The translations under genes and the position numbers were made by a program. Shown piece after piece: positions 33,880 through 43,750 of a DNA stretch of 64,000 bases. The stretch spans positions 124,001-188,000 of the forward strand of contig NZ_BJYR01000018.1 of NCBI RefSeq assembly GCF_007991615.1, in the 5' to 3' direction. Under the pieces are notes generated by a model, which saw only the letters and a program-made list of their open reading frames with translations, was not told the origin of the DNA and ran no database searches. This stretch comes from Novosphingobium sediminis. Lineage in GTDB: Bacteria > Pseudomonadota > Alphaproteobacteria > Sphingomonadales > Sphingomonadaceae. Each line of letters begins with the position of its first letter. Within the stretch, counting starts at the first letter, position 1.

Positions 33880-34643
33880 CGGGTAAACGACTGGCAGAAC
33901 GCATCGCGCTGATTACCGGCGCTTCTTCGGGTCTCGGCGCGCACTTCGCGCGGCTCTATGCGGGCGAGGGCGCAGCGGTCGTCATCGGCGCGCGCCGCGT
34001 GGACCGCGTTCAGGCGCTCGCGGATGAAATCAACGCAGGCGGCGGCAAGGCTCTCGCCGTTGCGCTGGACGTGACGGACGAGGCCTCGATCATCGCCGCC
34101 TTCGATGCAGCGGAAGCCGCGCTCGGCGTGCCCGACGTGGTCGTCGCCAATGCCGGTGTCGTCGTGCCGGGGCGTGCAGTCGATGTTGCGGCGGAAGGCA
34201 TCCGCTCCGTCGTCGATACCAACTTCACCGGCGTTTACCTGACCGCCCGCGAAGGCGCGCGGCGCATGATCGCGGCAGGCTCGAAGCAGAGCGAGAAGGG
34301 CCGCGTCATCCTGATCGGCTCGATCACCTCGCACATGACCGCGCAGGGCGATGCCGCCTACGCCGCTACCAAGCTCGCCGTGCAGCACCTCGGCCGCCAG
34401 TTCGCGCAGGAATGGGTGCGGCTGGGGATCAGCGTCAACACGATCCAGCCCGGCTATATCAGCACCGAAATCGCCGGCGACTGGTTCGATACCGAAGGCG
34501 GCAAGGCCCAGATCGCCAGCTGGCCCCGCCGCCGCCTGACCGATGTCACCGCGCTCGACGAACCGATGGTGTTCTTCGCCAGCGACGCCTCACGCCAGAT
34601 CACCGGTGCGCACATCACGGTGGATGACGGGCAGAGTTTGTAG
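33876..34643 (+). CDS. Short-chain dehydrogenase/reductase
   Basis: A 255-residue SDR with cofactor motif ITGASSGLGAH, VVANAGVVV, catalytic Ser in IGSITSHM, Tyr/Lys in YAATKLAVQH and a C-terminal GAHITVDDGQSL. An Arg after the second strand (IGARRVDR) suggests NADP preference. It overlaps parC by four bases, so the two may share a message even though their functions are unrelated. The substrate is unknown. Confidence 0.88.
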   Translation: MTGKRLAERIALITGASSGLGAHFARLYAGEGAAVVIGARRVDRVQALADEINAGGGKALAVALDVTDEASIIAAFDAAEAALGVPDVVVANAGVVVPGRAVDVAAEGIRSVVDTNFTGVYLTAREGARRMIAAGSKQSEKGRVILIGSITSHMTAQGDAAYAATKLAVQHLGRQFAQEWVRLGISVNTIQPGYISTEIAGDWFDTEGGKAQIASWPRRRLTDVTALDEPMVFFASDASRQITGAHITVDDGQSL

Positions 34644-34677
34644 GGCTGCCTTCGCACGCAACCCAATCCACCCAACC

Positions 34678-34792
34678 CCGCTCACCCTGAGCCTGTCGAA
34701 GCATGTCCTGAGCGGCTGCTGCAAGCAGCCAGCCGAAGGGGGTGCTGGCGAGACCGTCGCGGCCGATGCTTCGACAAGCTCAGCATGAGCGG
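34678..34792. repeat. Dispersed inverted repeat, copy 2
   Basis: A 27-base left arm (34678-34704) and right arm (34766-34792, ATGCTTCGACAAGCTCAG...) match in inverted orientation at 24 of 27 positions. The arms belong to the same family as 8333-8414 and 62703-62780. It lies in the 265-base convergent gap after the SDR. Confidence 0.75.
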
Positions 34793-34808
34793 TTGGAATA
34801 CATGTTCC

Positions 34809-34899
34809 TTCGTCATTGCGAGGAGCGCAGCGACGAAGCAATCCAGGGCGTCACGCAAAACGGCTCTGGATTGCTTCGCTACGCTCGCGGGTGACGAAA
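34809..34899. repeat. Second dispersed palindromic repeat type
   Basis: TCGTCATTGCGAGGAGCGCAGCGACGAAGCAATCCAG-type left arm (34809-34846) pairs imperfectly with CTGGATTGCTTCGCTACGCTCGCGGGTGACGA-type right arm (34866-34899). A partial copy (CTGCGAGCGCAGCGATGCAGTCCAG) occurs at 51391-51415. No gene is present in this gap. Confidence 0.65.
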
Positions 34900-34908
34900 G
34901 GCGGGGCC

Positions 34909-36984
34909 TCACCCCTTCGGCAGCTCCGCCATGAAATCTGCGCTCAGCACTTGCGGCAGCTTCTGCGGCGCGGCGGCCTTGGCGGGATACCACAGGTATA
35001 GCGGAACCCCCGCCGCGCCTTGCTGCGACAGGAAGCTCGTGATCTTGGGATCGCGCCGCGTCCAGTCGCCCACCAGCACGACCACGCCCGCTTTCTTGAA
35101 TGCATCGCGCGTGCTCTCGCGCTCGATGGCGGCGGCTTCGTTTACCTTGCAGGAAAGGCACCAGTCGGCGGTGAAATAGGCGAACACCGGCTTGCCCTGC
35201 GCCCGCGCTTCGGCGAGCGCCGCCTCGCTGAAGGGCTTGGCATCGAGCAGGCCTGCCTCGACCGGACCGCCGGGGCCCGCCGTTGCCAGTCGCGGCGTTA
35301 CCGCCAGCGCCAGCGCGGCCAGCACCAGGCTCCCCGGCAGTGCCCACTTTGCCGTGCCAAGGCCTTGCCGCTGCGCACGCCCGATCGCCACCAGCAGCGC
35401 TACCACCAGCACCGCCAGCGCAACCGCGCCCGCCGCGTAGGCCGGCCCGCCCAGCCGCCACGCCAGCCAGCCGAGCGCCAGCACGGTCAGCCCCATCGGC
35501 ACCGCCATCGCGCGGCGGAACCGTTCCATCCACGCGCCGGGTTTCGGCAGCAGGCGGCGCAGCGCGGGAATGAAGCCGAGCAGCAGGAACGGCAGCGCCA
35601 GCCCGAAACCGAGCGCGGCAAACACCGCCATCGCAGCCCATGCCGGCAGGATCAGCGCCGCGCCCACTGCCGCCGCCATGAAGGGGCCGGTGCAGGGCGT
35701 CGCCACGAACGCAGCCAGCAAGCCGGTGCCGAAAGCGCCCAGCCAGCCGCCCTTCGCCGTGCCCGAACTGCTCTCGATGGATAGGCCCGGCAGCTCGTAA
35801 AGCCCGGCAAAGTTCGCCGTGATCGCCACCGCCAGCAGCAGCAGCAGCGCCACCACGCCCGGGTCCTGCAACTGGAACGCCCAGCCGACTTGCGTCCCCG
35901 CCGCCCGCAGCGCGAGCATCGCCGCGCCGAGCGCCATGCAAGCGAGCATCACGCCCGCCGTATAGGCCACGCCTTCGACATGCGCGTTATGGCTGCCCGC
36001 GCGGGCGAGCGCCAAGGCCTTGAGGCTGAGGATCGGGAACACGCAAGGCATCACGTTGAGGATCAGCCCGCCCACCAGCGCGCCAAGGATCGCGAGCACG
36101 AGCGTGGCCGCAGAGAACGGTACCGGCCCGCTGCCCTTGCCGAGCGGGGTACCGCCCGCGGGCACCGTGCCGGGCACAGCGGTGAACGCGATGCCGCCGA
36201 GCGATTCGCCCTTCGCGCCTGTGCCCAGCGAAAGCACGCCGCTGATCGAGAGCGGAGCCTCCGGCGAAGCGAACCCGGCCTTGGCCAGTTCGATCACCAG
36301 CGTATCGCCAATGCGGCTGAACGCCTGCGGCTTGGCGTAATCGGCGATGCCCTCACCGGTGATGAAGAAATGCGGATCGCCGATGGCAGCGCCCGCCGGA
36401 AACGGCACGGCAATGCGCCATCCGGCAGCACTTGCGGCGAACGTCCCCTGCCGGTCGAGCGGCGCGGGGAGCGCCGCGCGCCAGCCATCGAAGCGCGCGT
36501 CGGCGGGGCCGCTGCCCACCGTCACTGTTCCCTGCAAGGCCGCGCTTTCCGGCACGCAGATCGCCTCGGTGCAGGCGAGCCAATTGGCCTTGGCGGTGAT
36601 CGGCAGGACGGTGCCGGGCTGCGCATCCTTCGGCACGGTGAAGGGCACGAGCACGGCATAGTCATGCTCGTAGATGTGGTTCATCAGCCCCTGCAGCAGC
36701 AGCGTTTGCGGCACGGGAAACTCGAGCGCCCCGGTGCTCGCGCCCGGCGGCAGCGTCCATTCGAGCGTGACCGGCAGGCCCGCGTCACCCGGATTGCTCC
36801 AATAGCCGTGCCAGCCCTTGTCCGGCTGCATCAGCACCGCAAGGCTGATCGTCTCGCCGGGTGCAGCCGGCCGCTCTGCCAGCAGCGAGGCGCGGATATG
36901 CGGTCCTTGCGCCCATGCGGCAGAGCCGATCAGCGCCAGCCAGCAAGCCGCGATCAGGAGGACGAGATTTCGCAATAATGCCAT
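34909..36984 (-). CDS. dsbD: Thiol:disulfide interchange protein DsbD/ScsB type
   Basis: A 691-residue inner-membrane protein that carries reducing power from cytoplasmic thioredoxin to the periplasm. In order: signal peptide (about 1-25), a periplasmic immunoglobulin-like DsbC-type domain (to about 280), a transmembrane region with about eight helices carrying MPCVFPILSLKALAL (redox Cys) and ATPCTGPFMAAA (second redox Cys), and a C-terminal thioredoxin-like domain. Its active site is WCLSC, Cys609 and Cys612 in FTADWCLSCK. Its large N-terminal domain is more like ScsB than E. coli DsbD. It is monocistronic, divergent from the phosphatase. Confidence 0.9.
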   Translation of the reverse strand: MALLRNLVLLIAACWLALIGSAAWAQGPHIRASLLAERPAAPGETISLAVLMQPDKGWHGYWSNPGDAGLPVTLEWTLPPGASTGALEFPVPQTLLLQGLMNHIYEHDYAVLVPFTVPKDAQPGTVLPITAKANWLACTEAICVPESAALQGTVTVGSGPADARFDGWRAALPAPLDRQGTFAASAAGWRIAVPFPAGAAIGDPHFFITGEGIADYAKPQAFSRIGDTLVIELAKAGFASPEAPLSISGVLSLGTGAKGESLGGIAFTAVPGTVPAGGTPLGKGSGPVPFSAATLVLAILGALVGGLILNVMPCVFPILSLKALALARAGSHNAHVEGVAYTAGVMLACMALGAAMLALRAAGTQVGWAFQLQDPGVVALLLLLAVAITANFAGLYELPGLSIESSSGTAKGGWLGAFGTGLLAAFVATPCTGPFMAAAVGAALILPAWAAMAVFAALGFGLALPFLLLGFIPALRRLLPKPGAWMERFRRAMAVPMGLTVLALGWLAWRLGGPAYAAGAVALAVLVVALLVAIGRAQRQGLGTAKWALPGSLVLAALALAVTPRLATAGPGGPVEAGLLDAKPFSEAALAEARAQGKPVFAYFTADWCLSCKVNEAAAIERESTRDAFKKAGVVVLVGDWTRRDPKITSFLSQQGAAGVPLYLWYPAKAAAPQKLPQVLSADFMAELPKG

Positions 36985-37170
36985 ATGCCTCGTCTATCCC
37001 ACCCGGCACGCTTTGGCCACCTGCCCGCCCAGTTGCCCCTGCGGGCAGGCGGCCATGCGAGGCCTCTTGCGCGCACCCGCCCGCGGGGCCATCACGCGGC
37101 GGTCTGGTCCGGAGCAGGCGACTCCGGTTCAGCCCAGTACTTCGGCCAAGTACCGAGAAAGGTTACCCAT

Positions 37171-38874
37171 ATGGCGCTTCGCAAGTTCCGGTCCGTCACT
37201 CTGGGAGCGGCTGCGCTCGCCGCCGCGCTGGTGCTGCCCCATGCGGGCTTCGCGCGTCCTGCCGCCAAGCCTGCACCTGCTCCGGCACCGGCTATCCAGC
37301 CTGCCGCGAATGCGCCCAAGCTGATCGTGGCGATCTCGATCGACCAGTTCTCCGCCGATCTCTTCGCGCAGTACCGTTCGCACTTCACCGGCGGCCTTGC
37401 GCGCCTCGCCTCGGGCGCAGTGTTCCCGGCAGGCTTCCAGAGCCACGCCGCGACCGAGACCTGCCCCGGCCACTCGACCATCCTCACCGGCGTGCACCCC
37501 GCGCGCACCGGGATCATCGCGAATACGTGGATCGACCAGTCCGTCGCGCGAGGCAAGAAGCAGGTCTATTGCGCGGAGGACGAGACCAAGGCTGCGGCGG
37601 ACCCCAAGGACTACGTCGCCTCGGTCGGCCATCTCCTCGTCCCCACGCTGGGTGAACGCGTCAAGGCGCTCTGGCCGACCAGCCGCAACGTCGCCGTTTC
37701 GGGCAAGGACCGCGCCGCGCTGATGATGGGCGGGCACGTGATCGACAGCGTCTACTGGTGGAAAGGCGCGGGCTTCACTTCGCTCGATGGCCGCACGCTG
37801 ACTCCGGCCGCCGTCAACGAAAACAAGGCGCTGGCCGATGTTCTGGCGCAAGGCGCGCCGGAACTGCCGCTTCCGGATTGGTGCGCCGGCAAGGCCCGCG
37901 CGATCCCGCTGGGTGGCAGCTTCTCGGTCGGCACGGGCCGCTTCGCCCTGGCGCCGGGTGACAAGAATGCGTTCCGCGCCTCGCCGCGCATCGACCGCGC
38001 GACGATCGATCTCGCGACCGAACTCGTTGACGAGAACAAGCTGGGCAAGGCGGCGACGCCCGATGTGCTTTCCGTCAGCCTCTCAGCCACAGACTATGTC
38101 GGCCACGGTTTCGGCACCGAAGGCAGCGAGATGTGCATCCAGCTGCAACAGCTCGATCTCGCGCTCGGCGATTTCTTCATCGCGCTTGACCAGCGCGGCA
38201 TCGATTATGCCGTGGTGCTGACCGCCGACCACGGCGGGTTCGACATGCCCGAGCGCCTCGGCGAACAGGCACTTCCCGCTTCGCACCGCGTGTCGAAGTC
38301 GCTCCTCCCCGAAGCGCTCAGCGCGGCGGTGGCGGCCAAGACCGGGCTCGATGCGAAGGATCTCGTCCTCTCCGATGGCGCTTCGGGCGATCTCTGGCTG
38401 CGCCGCGATCTCGCCCCGGCGGACAAGGCCCGTGTGCTGGAGGCGCTGAAGGCCGAACTGCTCGCCAATCCGGAAGTCGCCGCCGCCTTCACCGCCGACG
38501 AGATTGCCGCTTCGCCCGCGCCCACCGGCTCGCCCGAGACATGGCCGCTGATCGCCCGCGCCAAGGCTTCGTTCTATGCGCCGCGTTCGGGCGATCTCGT
38601 GCTGATGCTCAAGCGCGGGGTGGTGCCGATCCCGGCGCCGGGGCCGGGCTATGTCGCCACGCATGGCTCGCCGTGGGACTATGACCGGCGCGTGCCGATC
38701 CTGTTCTGGCGCAAGGGCATGACCGGGTTCGAGCAGCCCAGCCCGGTCGAAACGGTGGACATCGCCCCCACGCTTGCGGCACTGATCGGTCTGCCGGTCG
38801 CGGCTGGCGCATTCGACGGACGCTGCCTCGATCTCGATGCGGGCACCGGCGATACCTGTGGAGCGAAGCCATGA
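37171..38874 (+). CDS. PhoK-like alkaline phosphatase (PafA/SPAP family)
   Basis: A 567-residue periplasmic or secreted phosphatase with a signal peptide of about 28 residues. It belongs to the sphingomonad PhoK/SPAP type, which uses a Thr nucleophile instead of Ser. Likely active-site residues are Asp58 (ISIDQFSAD), nucleophile Thr97 (ATETCPGHS), Asp/His in LSATDYVGHGFG, Asp/His in LTADHGGFD and His in VATHGSPW, the order known for PhoK zinc ligands. ATG 37171 is preferred because it gives the signal peptide; the frame extends upstream without one. It overlaps the next gene by ATGA. Confidence 0.88.
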   Translation: MALRKFRSVTLGAAALAAALVLPHAGFARPAAKPAPAPAPAIQPAANAPKLIVAISIDQFSADLFAQYRSHFTGGLARLASGAVFPAGFQSHAATETCPGHSTILTGVHPARTGIIANTWIDQSVARGKKQVYCAEDETKAAADPKDYVASVGHLLVPTLGERVKALWPTSRNVAVSGKDRAALMMGGHVIDSVYWWKGAGFTSLDGRTLTPAAVNENKALADVLAQGAPELPLPDWCAGKARAIPLGGSFSVGTGRFALAPGDKNAFRASPRIDRATIDLATELVDENKLGKAATPDVLSVSLSATDYVGHGFGTEGSEMCIQLQQLDLALGDFFIALDQRGIDYAVVLTADHGGFDMPERLGEQALPASHRVSKSLLPEALSAAVAAKTGLDAKDLVLSDGASGDLWLRRDLAPADKARVLEALKAELLANPEVAAAFTADEIAASPAPTGSPETWPLIARAKASFYAPRSGDLVLMLKRGVVPIPAPGPGYVATHGSPWDYDRRVPILFWRKGMTGFEQPSPVETVDIAPTLAALIGLPVAAGAFDGRCLDLDAGTGDTCGAKP

Positions 38875-40094
38875 GTGAGACCCTGATGTCCGATATCGTC
38901 ATCATCGGTGGCGGGCTTGTCGGCATGACGCTCGCCATCGGGCTCGCCAAGGCGGGTATCCCGAGCGTGGTGATCGATAGCTCGGACCCTTCGGCGCAGA
39001 CCGCCGAGGGTTTCGATGGACGCGCTTCCGCGATCTCCACCGCGAGCTGGAACCTCTACAGCCATCTCGGCCTCGCCGATGTGCTCGAGCCGCTGGGCTG
39101 CCCGATCGATTCGATCGCAGTGACCGATGCGATGAAGCCTGGGCGGATCGATTTCCAGCCGGGCCCCGGCGATGGCTCGCTCGGCCGCATGTTCGCCAAC
39201 CGCGATCTGCGCATCGCGATGTACGCGGCGGCGGCAAGGGAGGAGCTCATCACGTTCCTTCCCAATGCCCGCGTGGCAGAGCGGGAGCGCGATGCACATG
39301 GGGTGAGCGTTACGCTTGCCGATGGCCGCATCATCAAGGGGCGCCTGATGGTCGGCGCCGAAGGCCGCGCTTCGCCGACTCGCGATGAGGCGGGCTTCAC
39401 CCCGGCGCGCTGGAGCTATGGCCACCGCGCGATGATCGTGGGGCTGGCGCACGAGAAGTCGCACGGCAACACGGCGTGGGAAATCTTCTATCCGGCCGGG
39501 CCGTTCGCGCTGCTGCCGCTGCTCGATGATGCGGACGGCAATCACCGCTCGGCGCTGGTGTGGACCGTCAGCGAGAAGGATGCGCCCGGCGCGATGGCGC
39601 TGCCGGACGGCGCCTACCTCAGCGCGGTGCAGGAACGCATGGGCGATGTGCTCGGCAAAGTGCGGCTGATGGGGCCGCGCTCGTCGTATCCGCTCAATTT
39701 CCACCACACCGCGAAGATGGTTGCGGACCGGCTCGCGCTGGTCGGCGATGCCGCGCACGGCATGCATCCGATTGCCGGGCAGGGGCTCAACCTCGGCCTG
39801 CGCGATGTGGCGGCGCTGGTCGAAGTCCTTACCGAGGGCATGCGGCTAGGCCTCGATCCGGGTGATGCGCAAGTGCTGGCGCGCTATGAGCGCTGGCGCG
39901 CGGCGGATACCTTCATGGTCTCGGCCGCGACCGACGTGCTGACGCGGCTGTTCGGCGTGCCGGGGCGGATCCCTTCGGCGATCCGGCGCCTCGGCATGGC
40001 CGGCGTTCAGCGCATCCCGGCGCTCAAGCGCTTCTTCATGGACGAGGCGCGCGGCATGAGCGGCGCGCTGCCGAGCTTGCTGCAGCCGGCCTAG
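38871..40094 (+). CDS. UbiH/UbiF/COQ6-family FAD monooxygenase
   Basis: A 407-residue flavin hydroxylase, probably for a ring position in ubiquinone biosynthesis. The FAD site is IVIIGGGLVGMTLAIGLAKAG, followed by FDGRASAISTASW (the ubiquinone hydroxylase signature), the DG motif and GDAAHGMHPIAGQGLNLGLRDVAAL. Sequence alone does not separate UbiH, UbiF and UbiI. It overlaps the PhoK-like gene by ATGA, so the two may be cotranscribed. Its 3' end overlaps the convergent HemX-like gene by four bases. Confidence 0.9.
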   Translation: MSETLMSDIVIIGGGLVGMTLAIGLAKAGIPSVVIDSSDPSAQTAEGFDGRASAISTASWNLYSHLGLADVLEPLGCPIDSIAVTDAMKPGRIDFQPGPGDGSLGRMFANRDLRIAMYAAAAREELITFLPNARVAERERDAHGVSVTLADGRIIKGRLMVGAEGRASPTRDEAGFTPARWSYGHRAMIVGLAHEKSHGNTAWEIFYPAGPFALLPLLDDADGNHRSALVWTVSEKDAPGAMALPDGAYLSAVQERMGDVLGKVRLMGPRSSYPLNFHHTAKMVADRLALVGDAAHGMHPIAGQGLNLGLRDVAALVEVLTEGMRLGLDPGDAQVLARYERWRAADTFMVSAATDVLTRLFGVPGRIPSAIRRLGMAGVQRIPALKRFFMDEARGMSGALPSLLQPA

Positions 40095-40990
40095 GCTGCT
40101 GGAGTCCCAGCCTCGGCCGACGGGCTGGGAGTTGGCGCAGGCGCTGCCTCAGGCTTGGCCACTGGCGGCGTCGGCGGGAAGGACAGCGCCGCGGTTTCAA
40201 GCTGGTCGAGCGCGCGTTCGGCGGCCACGAAATCGCGGGCGTGGGCGAGCCATTCGGTGGCGGCATCCTTGCCCGGCATCCGTTCGACTTCGGCGATGGC
40301 GACATCGATGCGGCCCCCGGCCAGCGCTTCGCGCACGCGCGCGGCGCGGCTTTCGGCGGTGGGGGAGGGGCTGTCGGCGTGGCGGATGACGAAGAGTTCG
40401 CTCATCTGCCGCGTCATCCACTCCCACGTACCTTCACTCGCGGCTCCGCCGATCAGTTGAGGGCTGGCCTTTTCGAAGGTCTCATTCAGAAGCGCCAGCG
40501 TGACCGGCTTCTGCGCGGCGGCGATAACGCGGTCGACGGCGGACTGCTGGGTGCTGCCAAAGCGCACGCGCAGCTGGGTTTCGAGATAGCCGAGCGGCTG
40601 GCCGCGTTCGATCGCGCGGCGGGCAGCAAAGGCAACGAGCAGCGCTTCAGCTTGTGTGGCTTGCCCGGCGGCGGCAGCAGCCTGCTGGTTGAGTTCGGCA
40701 AGCCGCTGTTCGAGCGCGGAGACCTTGGCGGTGGCGGCGGTCAGCGCGGCGTCGGTCGCGGCAAGGTTGGCGGTGGTCTGCGCCGCAGCCTGCGACATCG
40801 AGGCCGAAGGCGACGGGACGGGTGCTTCCGGGAGGCCCGAAACGTGCACTTCCAGCCAGCCGGTTTTCCAGCCGTACCACAGGCCGCCGGCCAATGCTGC
40901 CAGGATGAGGAGGACAGCGAGCGCTACACGGCCACGCCCCGAGCGGGTGCGTTGCTGAGAGAGTGGCGAGCCAAAGGTCATGTCCTGCAT
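40091..40990 (-). CDS. HemX/mitofilin-like membrane-anchored coiled-coil protein
   Basis: A 299-residue protein with one N-terminal membrane helix (about residues 21-40, ALAVLLILAALAGGLWYGW), a Pro/Ala linker, a short coiled coil (AATAKVSALEQRLAELNQQ) and a helical C-terminal domain ending in a Pro/Ala-rich tail. Lack of enzyme motifs and its place directly after hemD match the HemX/mitofilin-like proteins found there in alphaproteobacteria. Starts at 40990 (MQDMTFG) or 40981 are possible; longer ones are less likely. Function in heme synthesis is suggested only by position. Confidence 0.7.
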   Translation of the reverse strand: MQDMTFGSPLSQQRTRSGRGRVALAVLLILAALAGGLWYGWKTGWLEVHVSGLPEAPVPSPSASMSQAAAQTTANLAATDAALTAATAKVSALEQRLAELNQQAAAAAGQATQAEALLVAFAARRAIERGQPLGYLETQLRVRFGSTQQSAVDRVIAAAQKPVTLALLNETFEKASPQLIGGAASEGTWEWMTRQMSELFVIRHADSPSPTAESRAARVREALAGGRIDVAIAEVERMPGKDAATEWLAHARDFVAAERALDQLETAALSFPPTPPVAKPEAAPAPTPSPSAEAGTPAA

Positions 40991-41007
40991 AGGATCATTT
41001 TTTGTTG

Positions 41008-41700
41008 TCAGTGTCCTTCTGGTGACACTTTGTCGCACATTTGAACCGCGAGTGCCAGCACTGCTTGGTCGCTTCGTGTCTGTGCAATTTCAATATGTTG
41101 CCAGCCCTCACCGGCCATCAACGCGATTCGCGGAGCGAGGCAGGCGAGACTTATTGTTTCGCGCGAGACGCCAAGCCGCCCCGATTCTGCGGCAAAATGG
41201 GTGGCCGCTTCGCCGGAGTGGAGCAGCACGAGGGCGGGCTTAGCGAGCAGGTCTGCAAGCGGCGCAGGCATGGGCAGGCCGGCGGCGGCATAGACGACGA
41301 TATCGTCGACCTCGACGCCCTCCGGCATCATCAGCGGCACGCGTTTCTCGCCCGCAAGGCGCAGATACCGGCCCGGTGCCAGCGCGGAGACCATCGGTTG
41401 GAGGCCGCCTTCGCCGATCAGCTCCACGCCGAAACCAGCCGCGCGGGCTGCCTCTGCCGTCACCGCGCCGACGGCGTGGACGGGGAGGTTCCGCAGCCCC
41501 GCCAGGCCTTCGCCGCCGAGCCGAAACACATTGGCGCTGCCCGCCAGAATCGCGCGGTAGGGCGCGGGATCGGGGGCGATCCATGGCGCGGGGGCCATGT
41601 CGAACAGCGGAAACGCACGCGCATCGAGGCCCAGCGCGCGCGCTGAAGAAACCGTGGCTTCGTTGCCCGGTTCGGGGCGGATGACGATGACCGGGAGCAT
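41008..41700 (-). CDS. hemD: Uroporphyrinogen-III synthase
   Basis: A 230-residue enzyme that cyclises hydroxymethylbilane into uroporphyrinogen III. The family is poorly conserved; here MLPVIVIRPEPGNE, the FPLFDMAP segment, VHAVGAVTAEAARAAGF and the C-terminal ALVLLHSGEAATHFA fit HemD. The call rests strongly on location 10 bases after hemC. ATG 41700 is preferred because the longer frame reads into hemC. hemC-hemD-HemX-like form an operon. Confidence 0.87.
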   Translation of the reverse strand: MLPVIVIRPEPGNEATVSSARALGLDARAFPLFDMAPAPWIAPDPAPYRAILAGSANVFRLGGEGLAGLRNLPVHAVGAVTAEAARAAGFGVELIGEGGLQPMVSALAPGRYLRLAGEKRVPLMMPEGVEVDDIVVYAAAGLPMPAPLADLLAKPALVLLHSGEAATHFAAESGRLGVSRETISLACLAPRIALMAGEGWQHIEIAQTRSDQAVLALAVQMCDKVSPEGH

Positions 41701-41710
41701 CCCGGCAGCC

Positions 41711-42655
41711 TCAGTTGCCGGTGAAGTGGCGGCGGATCGCCTCGGAGGCGCTGCCCAGCAGCGTGCTGGCGAGCGCGGCAGGCCCCTCGCTGTCGCCAGC
41801 CAGGAAGCTTGCGCTGGCTTCGATTCGCTCGGCGCCATCGGGGCTGAACAGCGCGGCCCGCAGGGTGAGCATGTCGCCTTCCGCGGTGGTGAGCAGGGCA
41901 ATGGGGCTGTGGCAGGTTCCGCCAAGGCCGCGCAGCAGCGCGCGTTCGGCGTCGATTGCGGCGTGGCTCGGCTTGTGGTCGATGGCATCGAGCAGCGCGC
42001 GCAGATCGGTGCGGGCGGCAAGGCATTCGACACCGATCGCGCCTTGCGCCGGGGCTGGGAGCCATGTCTCCGAATCCAGCGGGCTGCCGACAGCCGTCTC
42101 GCCAAGACGGTTGAGCCCGGCGGCGGCGAGCAGCGTCACGTCCGCTTCGCCCGCTTCCAGCTTGCCGAGGCGGGTGGCGACATTGCCGCGGAAGCCGACG
42201 ACGGTCACATCGGGCCGGGCGTGGAGCATCTGCGCGGCACGGCGCGGAGCGCTGGTGCCGACCCGCGCACCGGCCGGAATGGCAGCAACGCTTTCAGCGC
42301 CGACGAGCACATCGCGCACATCCTCGCGCGGGAGCACGGCGGCGATGACGAGGGCTTCGGGCCGCTCGGTCTCGACGTCCTTCATCGAATGGACGGCGAA
42401 ATCGATGCTGCCATCGGCGAGCCAGGCGTCGAGTTCCTTGGTCCACAGCGCCTTGCCGCCGATCTCGGCCAGCGGGCGATCGAGCACTTGATCGCCGCTC
42501 GCGACGACCGTCACCAGTTCGACGCAGGCTTCGTCCCAACCATGCGCGGCGCACAGCCGGCTGCGGGTTTCTTCGGCCTGAGCTACGGCGAGCGGAGAGC
42601 GGCGTGTGCCCAGCTTGAGCGGGTTCGCGGCGGACGGTGTTAGCGACGTGTTCAT
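41711..42655 (-). CDS. hemC: Porphobilinogen deaminase (hydroxymethylbilane synthase)
   Basis: A 314-residue enzyme that polymerises four porphobilinogens. Family segments: [16 protein letters not shown], the catalytic-Asp region [42 protein letters not shown] and the dipyrromethane-carrying Cys248 in [12 protein letters not shown]. The gene is divergent from tsaD with only 45 bases between starts, so both promoters must be compact or overlap. It is followed closely by hemD. Confidence 0.95.
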   Translation of the reverse strand: MNTSLTPSAANPLKLGTRRSPLAVAQAEETRSRLCAAHGWDEACVELVTVVASGDQVLDRPLAEIGGKALWTKELDAWLADGSIDFAVHSMKDVETERPEALVIAAVLPREDVRDVLVGAESVAAIPAGARVGTSAPRRAAQMLHARPDVTVVGFRGNVATRLGKLEAGEADVTLLAAAGLNRLGETAVGSPLDSETWLPAPAQGAIGVECLAARTDLRALLDAIDHKPSHAAIDAERALLRGLGGTCHSPIALLTTAEGDMLTLRAALFSPDGAERIEASASFLAGDSEGPAALASTLLGSASEAIRRHFTGN

Positions 42656-42700
42656 GCGTCACTTGCCGTAACGGCGAATGTCTCTAAGGGAAAGTCTCTC

Positions 42701-43750
42701 ATGGCCCTGATCCTTGGCATCGAATCCTCCTGCGACGAAACCGCCGTCGCCGTGATCGACGGGGCAGCAGGTACGCTTGCCGCGCGCGTGGTCGCGCAGC
42801 GTATCGCCTCGCAGGATGATGAACACCGTCCCTATGGCGGGGTTGTGCCTGAAATCGCCGCGCGCGCCCACGCTGAAACCCTCGCGCCGATGGTCGGTGC
42901 GGTGCTGGAGGAAGCTGGGCTGACGCTTGATCAGATCGACGCGATTGCCGCCACCGCCGGGCCGGGCCTGATCGGCGGGGTGATGGTCGGTCTCGTCACG
43001 GCCAAGGCGCTCGCGATGGCAGCAGACAAGCCCTTGCTGGCGGTGAATCACCTCGAAGGCCATGCGCTTTCGGCGCGGCTGGCCGAACCGGGGTTGCAAT
43101 TCCCCTATCTGCTGCTGCTCGCGTCCGGCGGGCACTGCCAGATTCTCGAAGTGCGCGGACTGGGCCAGTACCGTCGGCTGGCGACGACCATCGACGACGC
43201 GCTGGGCGAGGCCTTCGACAAGACGGCCAAGATCCTCGGCCTCGGCTTCCCCGGTGGCCCCGCCGTCGAACGCATGGCGCGTGAAGGCGATGCGAGGGCC
43301 GTGCCCTTGCCGCGCCCGCTGCTGGGCAGCGCGGAGCCGCATTTCTCCTTCGCCGGCCTCAAGAGCGCGGTGATGCGTGCGCGGGATGCCGGCATTCACA
43401 AGCCGGAAGATATCGCCGCCTCGTTCCAGCAGGCGGCAATCGACTGCGTGATCGATCGCACCCGGCGCGCGATGGCGACATCTGGCCCGGTCACGGCGCT
43501 GGTGGTGGCGGGCGGGGTTGCTGCCAATGCCAGCTTGCGCGCCGCGCTCACGGCGCTGGCGGACGAAGCCGGCCTGCCGCTTGTCGCGCCGCCGCCGAAG
43601 CTGTGCACCGATAATGCCGCGATGATCGGCTGGGCCGGGGCCGAGCGCTTTGCCGCCGGGCTCACCGATCCGCTCGACGTGCTCGCCCGTCCGCGCTGGC
43701 CGCTCGATCCCGATGCCCAGCCGGTGCGCGGCGCGGGGGTCAAGGCATGA
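42701..43750 (+). CDS. tsaD: tRNA N6-adenosine threonylcarbamoyltransferase TsaD
   Basis: A 349-residue ASKHA-fold enzyme that makes t6A37 in ANN-decoding tRNAs with TsaB, TsaC and TsaE. Signature features: [14 protein letters not shown] at the start, the metal-binding [23 protein letters not shown], the [13 protein letters not shown] segment and [13 protein letters not shown]. The gene overlaps gpsA by four bases (ATGA) and is divergent from hemC. Confidence 0.96.
   Translation: MALILGIESSCDETAVAVIDGAAGTLAARVVAQRIASQDDEHRPYGGVVPEIAARAHAETLAPMVGAVLEEAGLTLDQIDAIAATAGPGLIGGVMVGLVTAKALAMAADKPLLAVNHLEGHALSARLAEPGLQFPYLLLLASGGHCQILEVRGLGQYRRLATTIDDALGEAFDKTAKILGLGFPGGPAVERMAREGDARAVPLPRPLLGSAEPHFSFAGLKSAVMRARDAGIHKPEDIAASFQQAAIDCVIDRTRRAMATSGPVTALVVAGGVAANASLRAALTALADEAGLPLVAPPPKLCTDNAAMIGWAGAERFAAGLTDPLDVLARPRWPLDPDAQPVRGAGVKA

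Noticed and set aside
34678..34899. Inverted repeats considered as a CRISPR array or insertion sequence
   Set aside because: There are no regular spacers, no transposase gene and no target-site duplication; they look like dispersed palindromic repeats.
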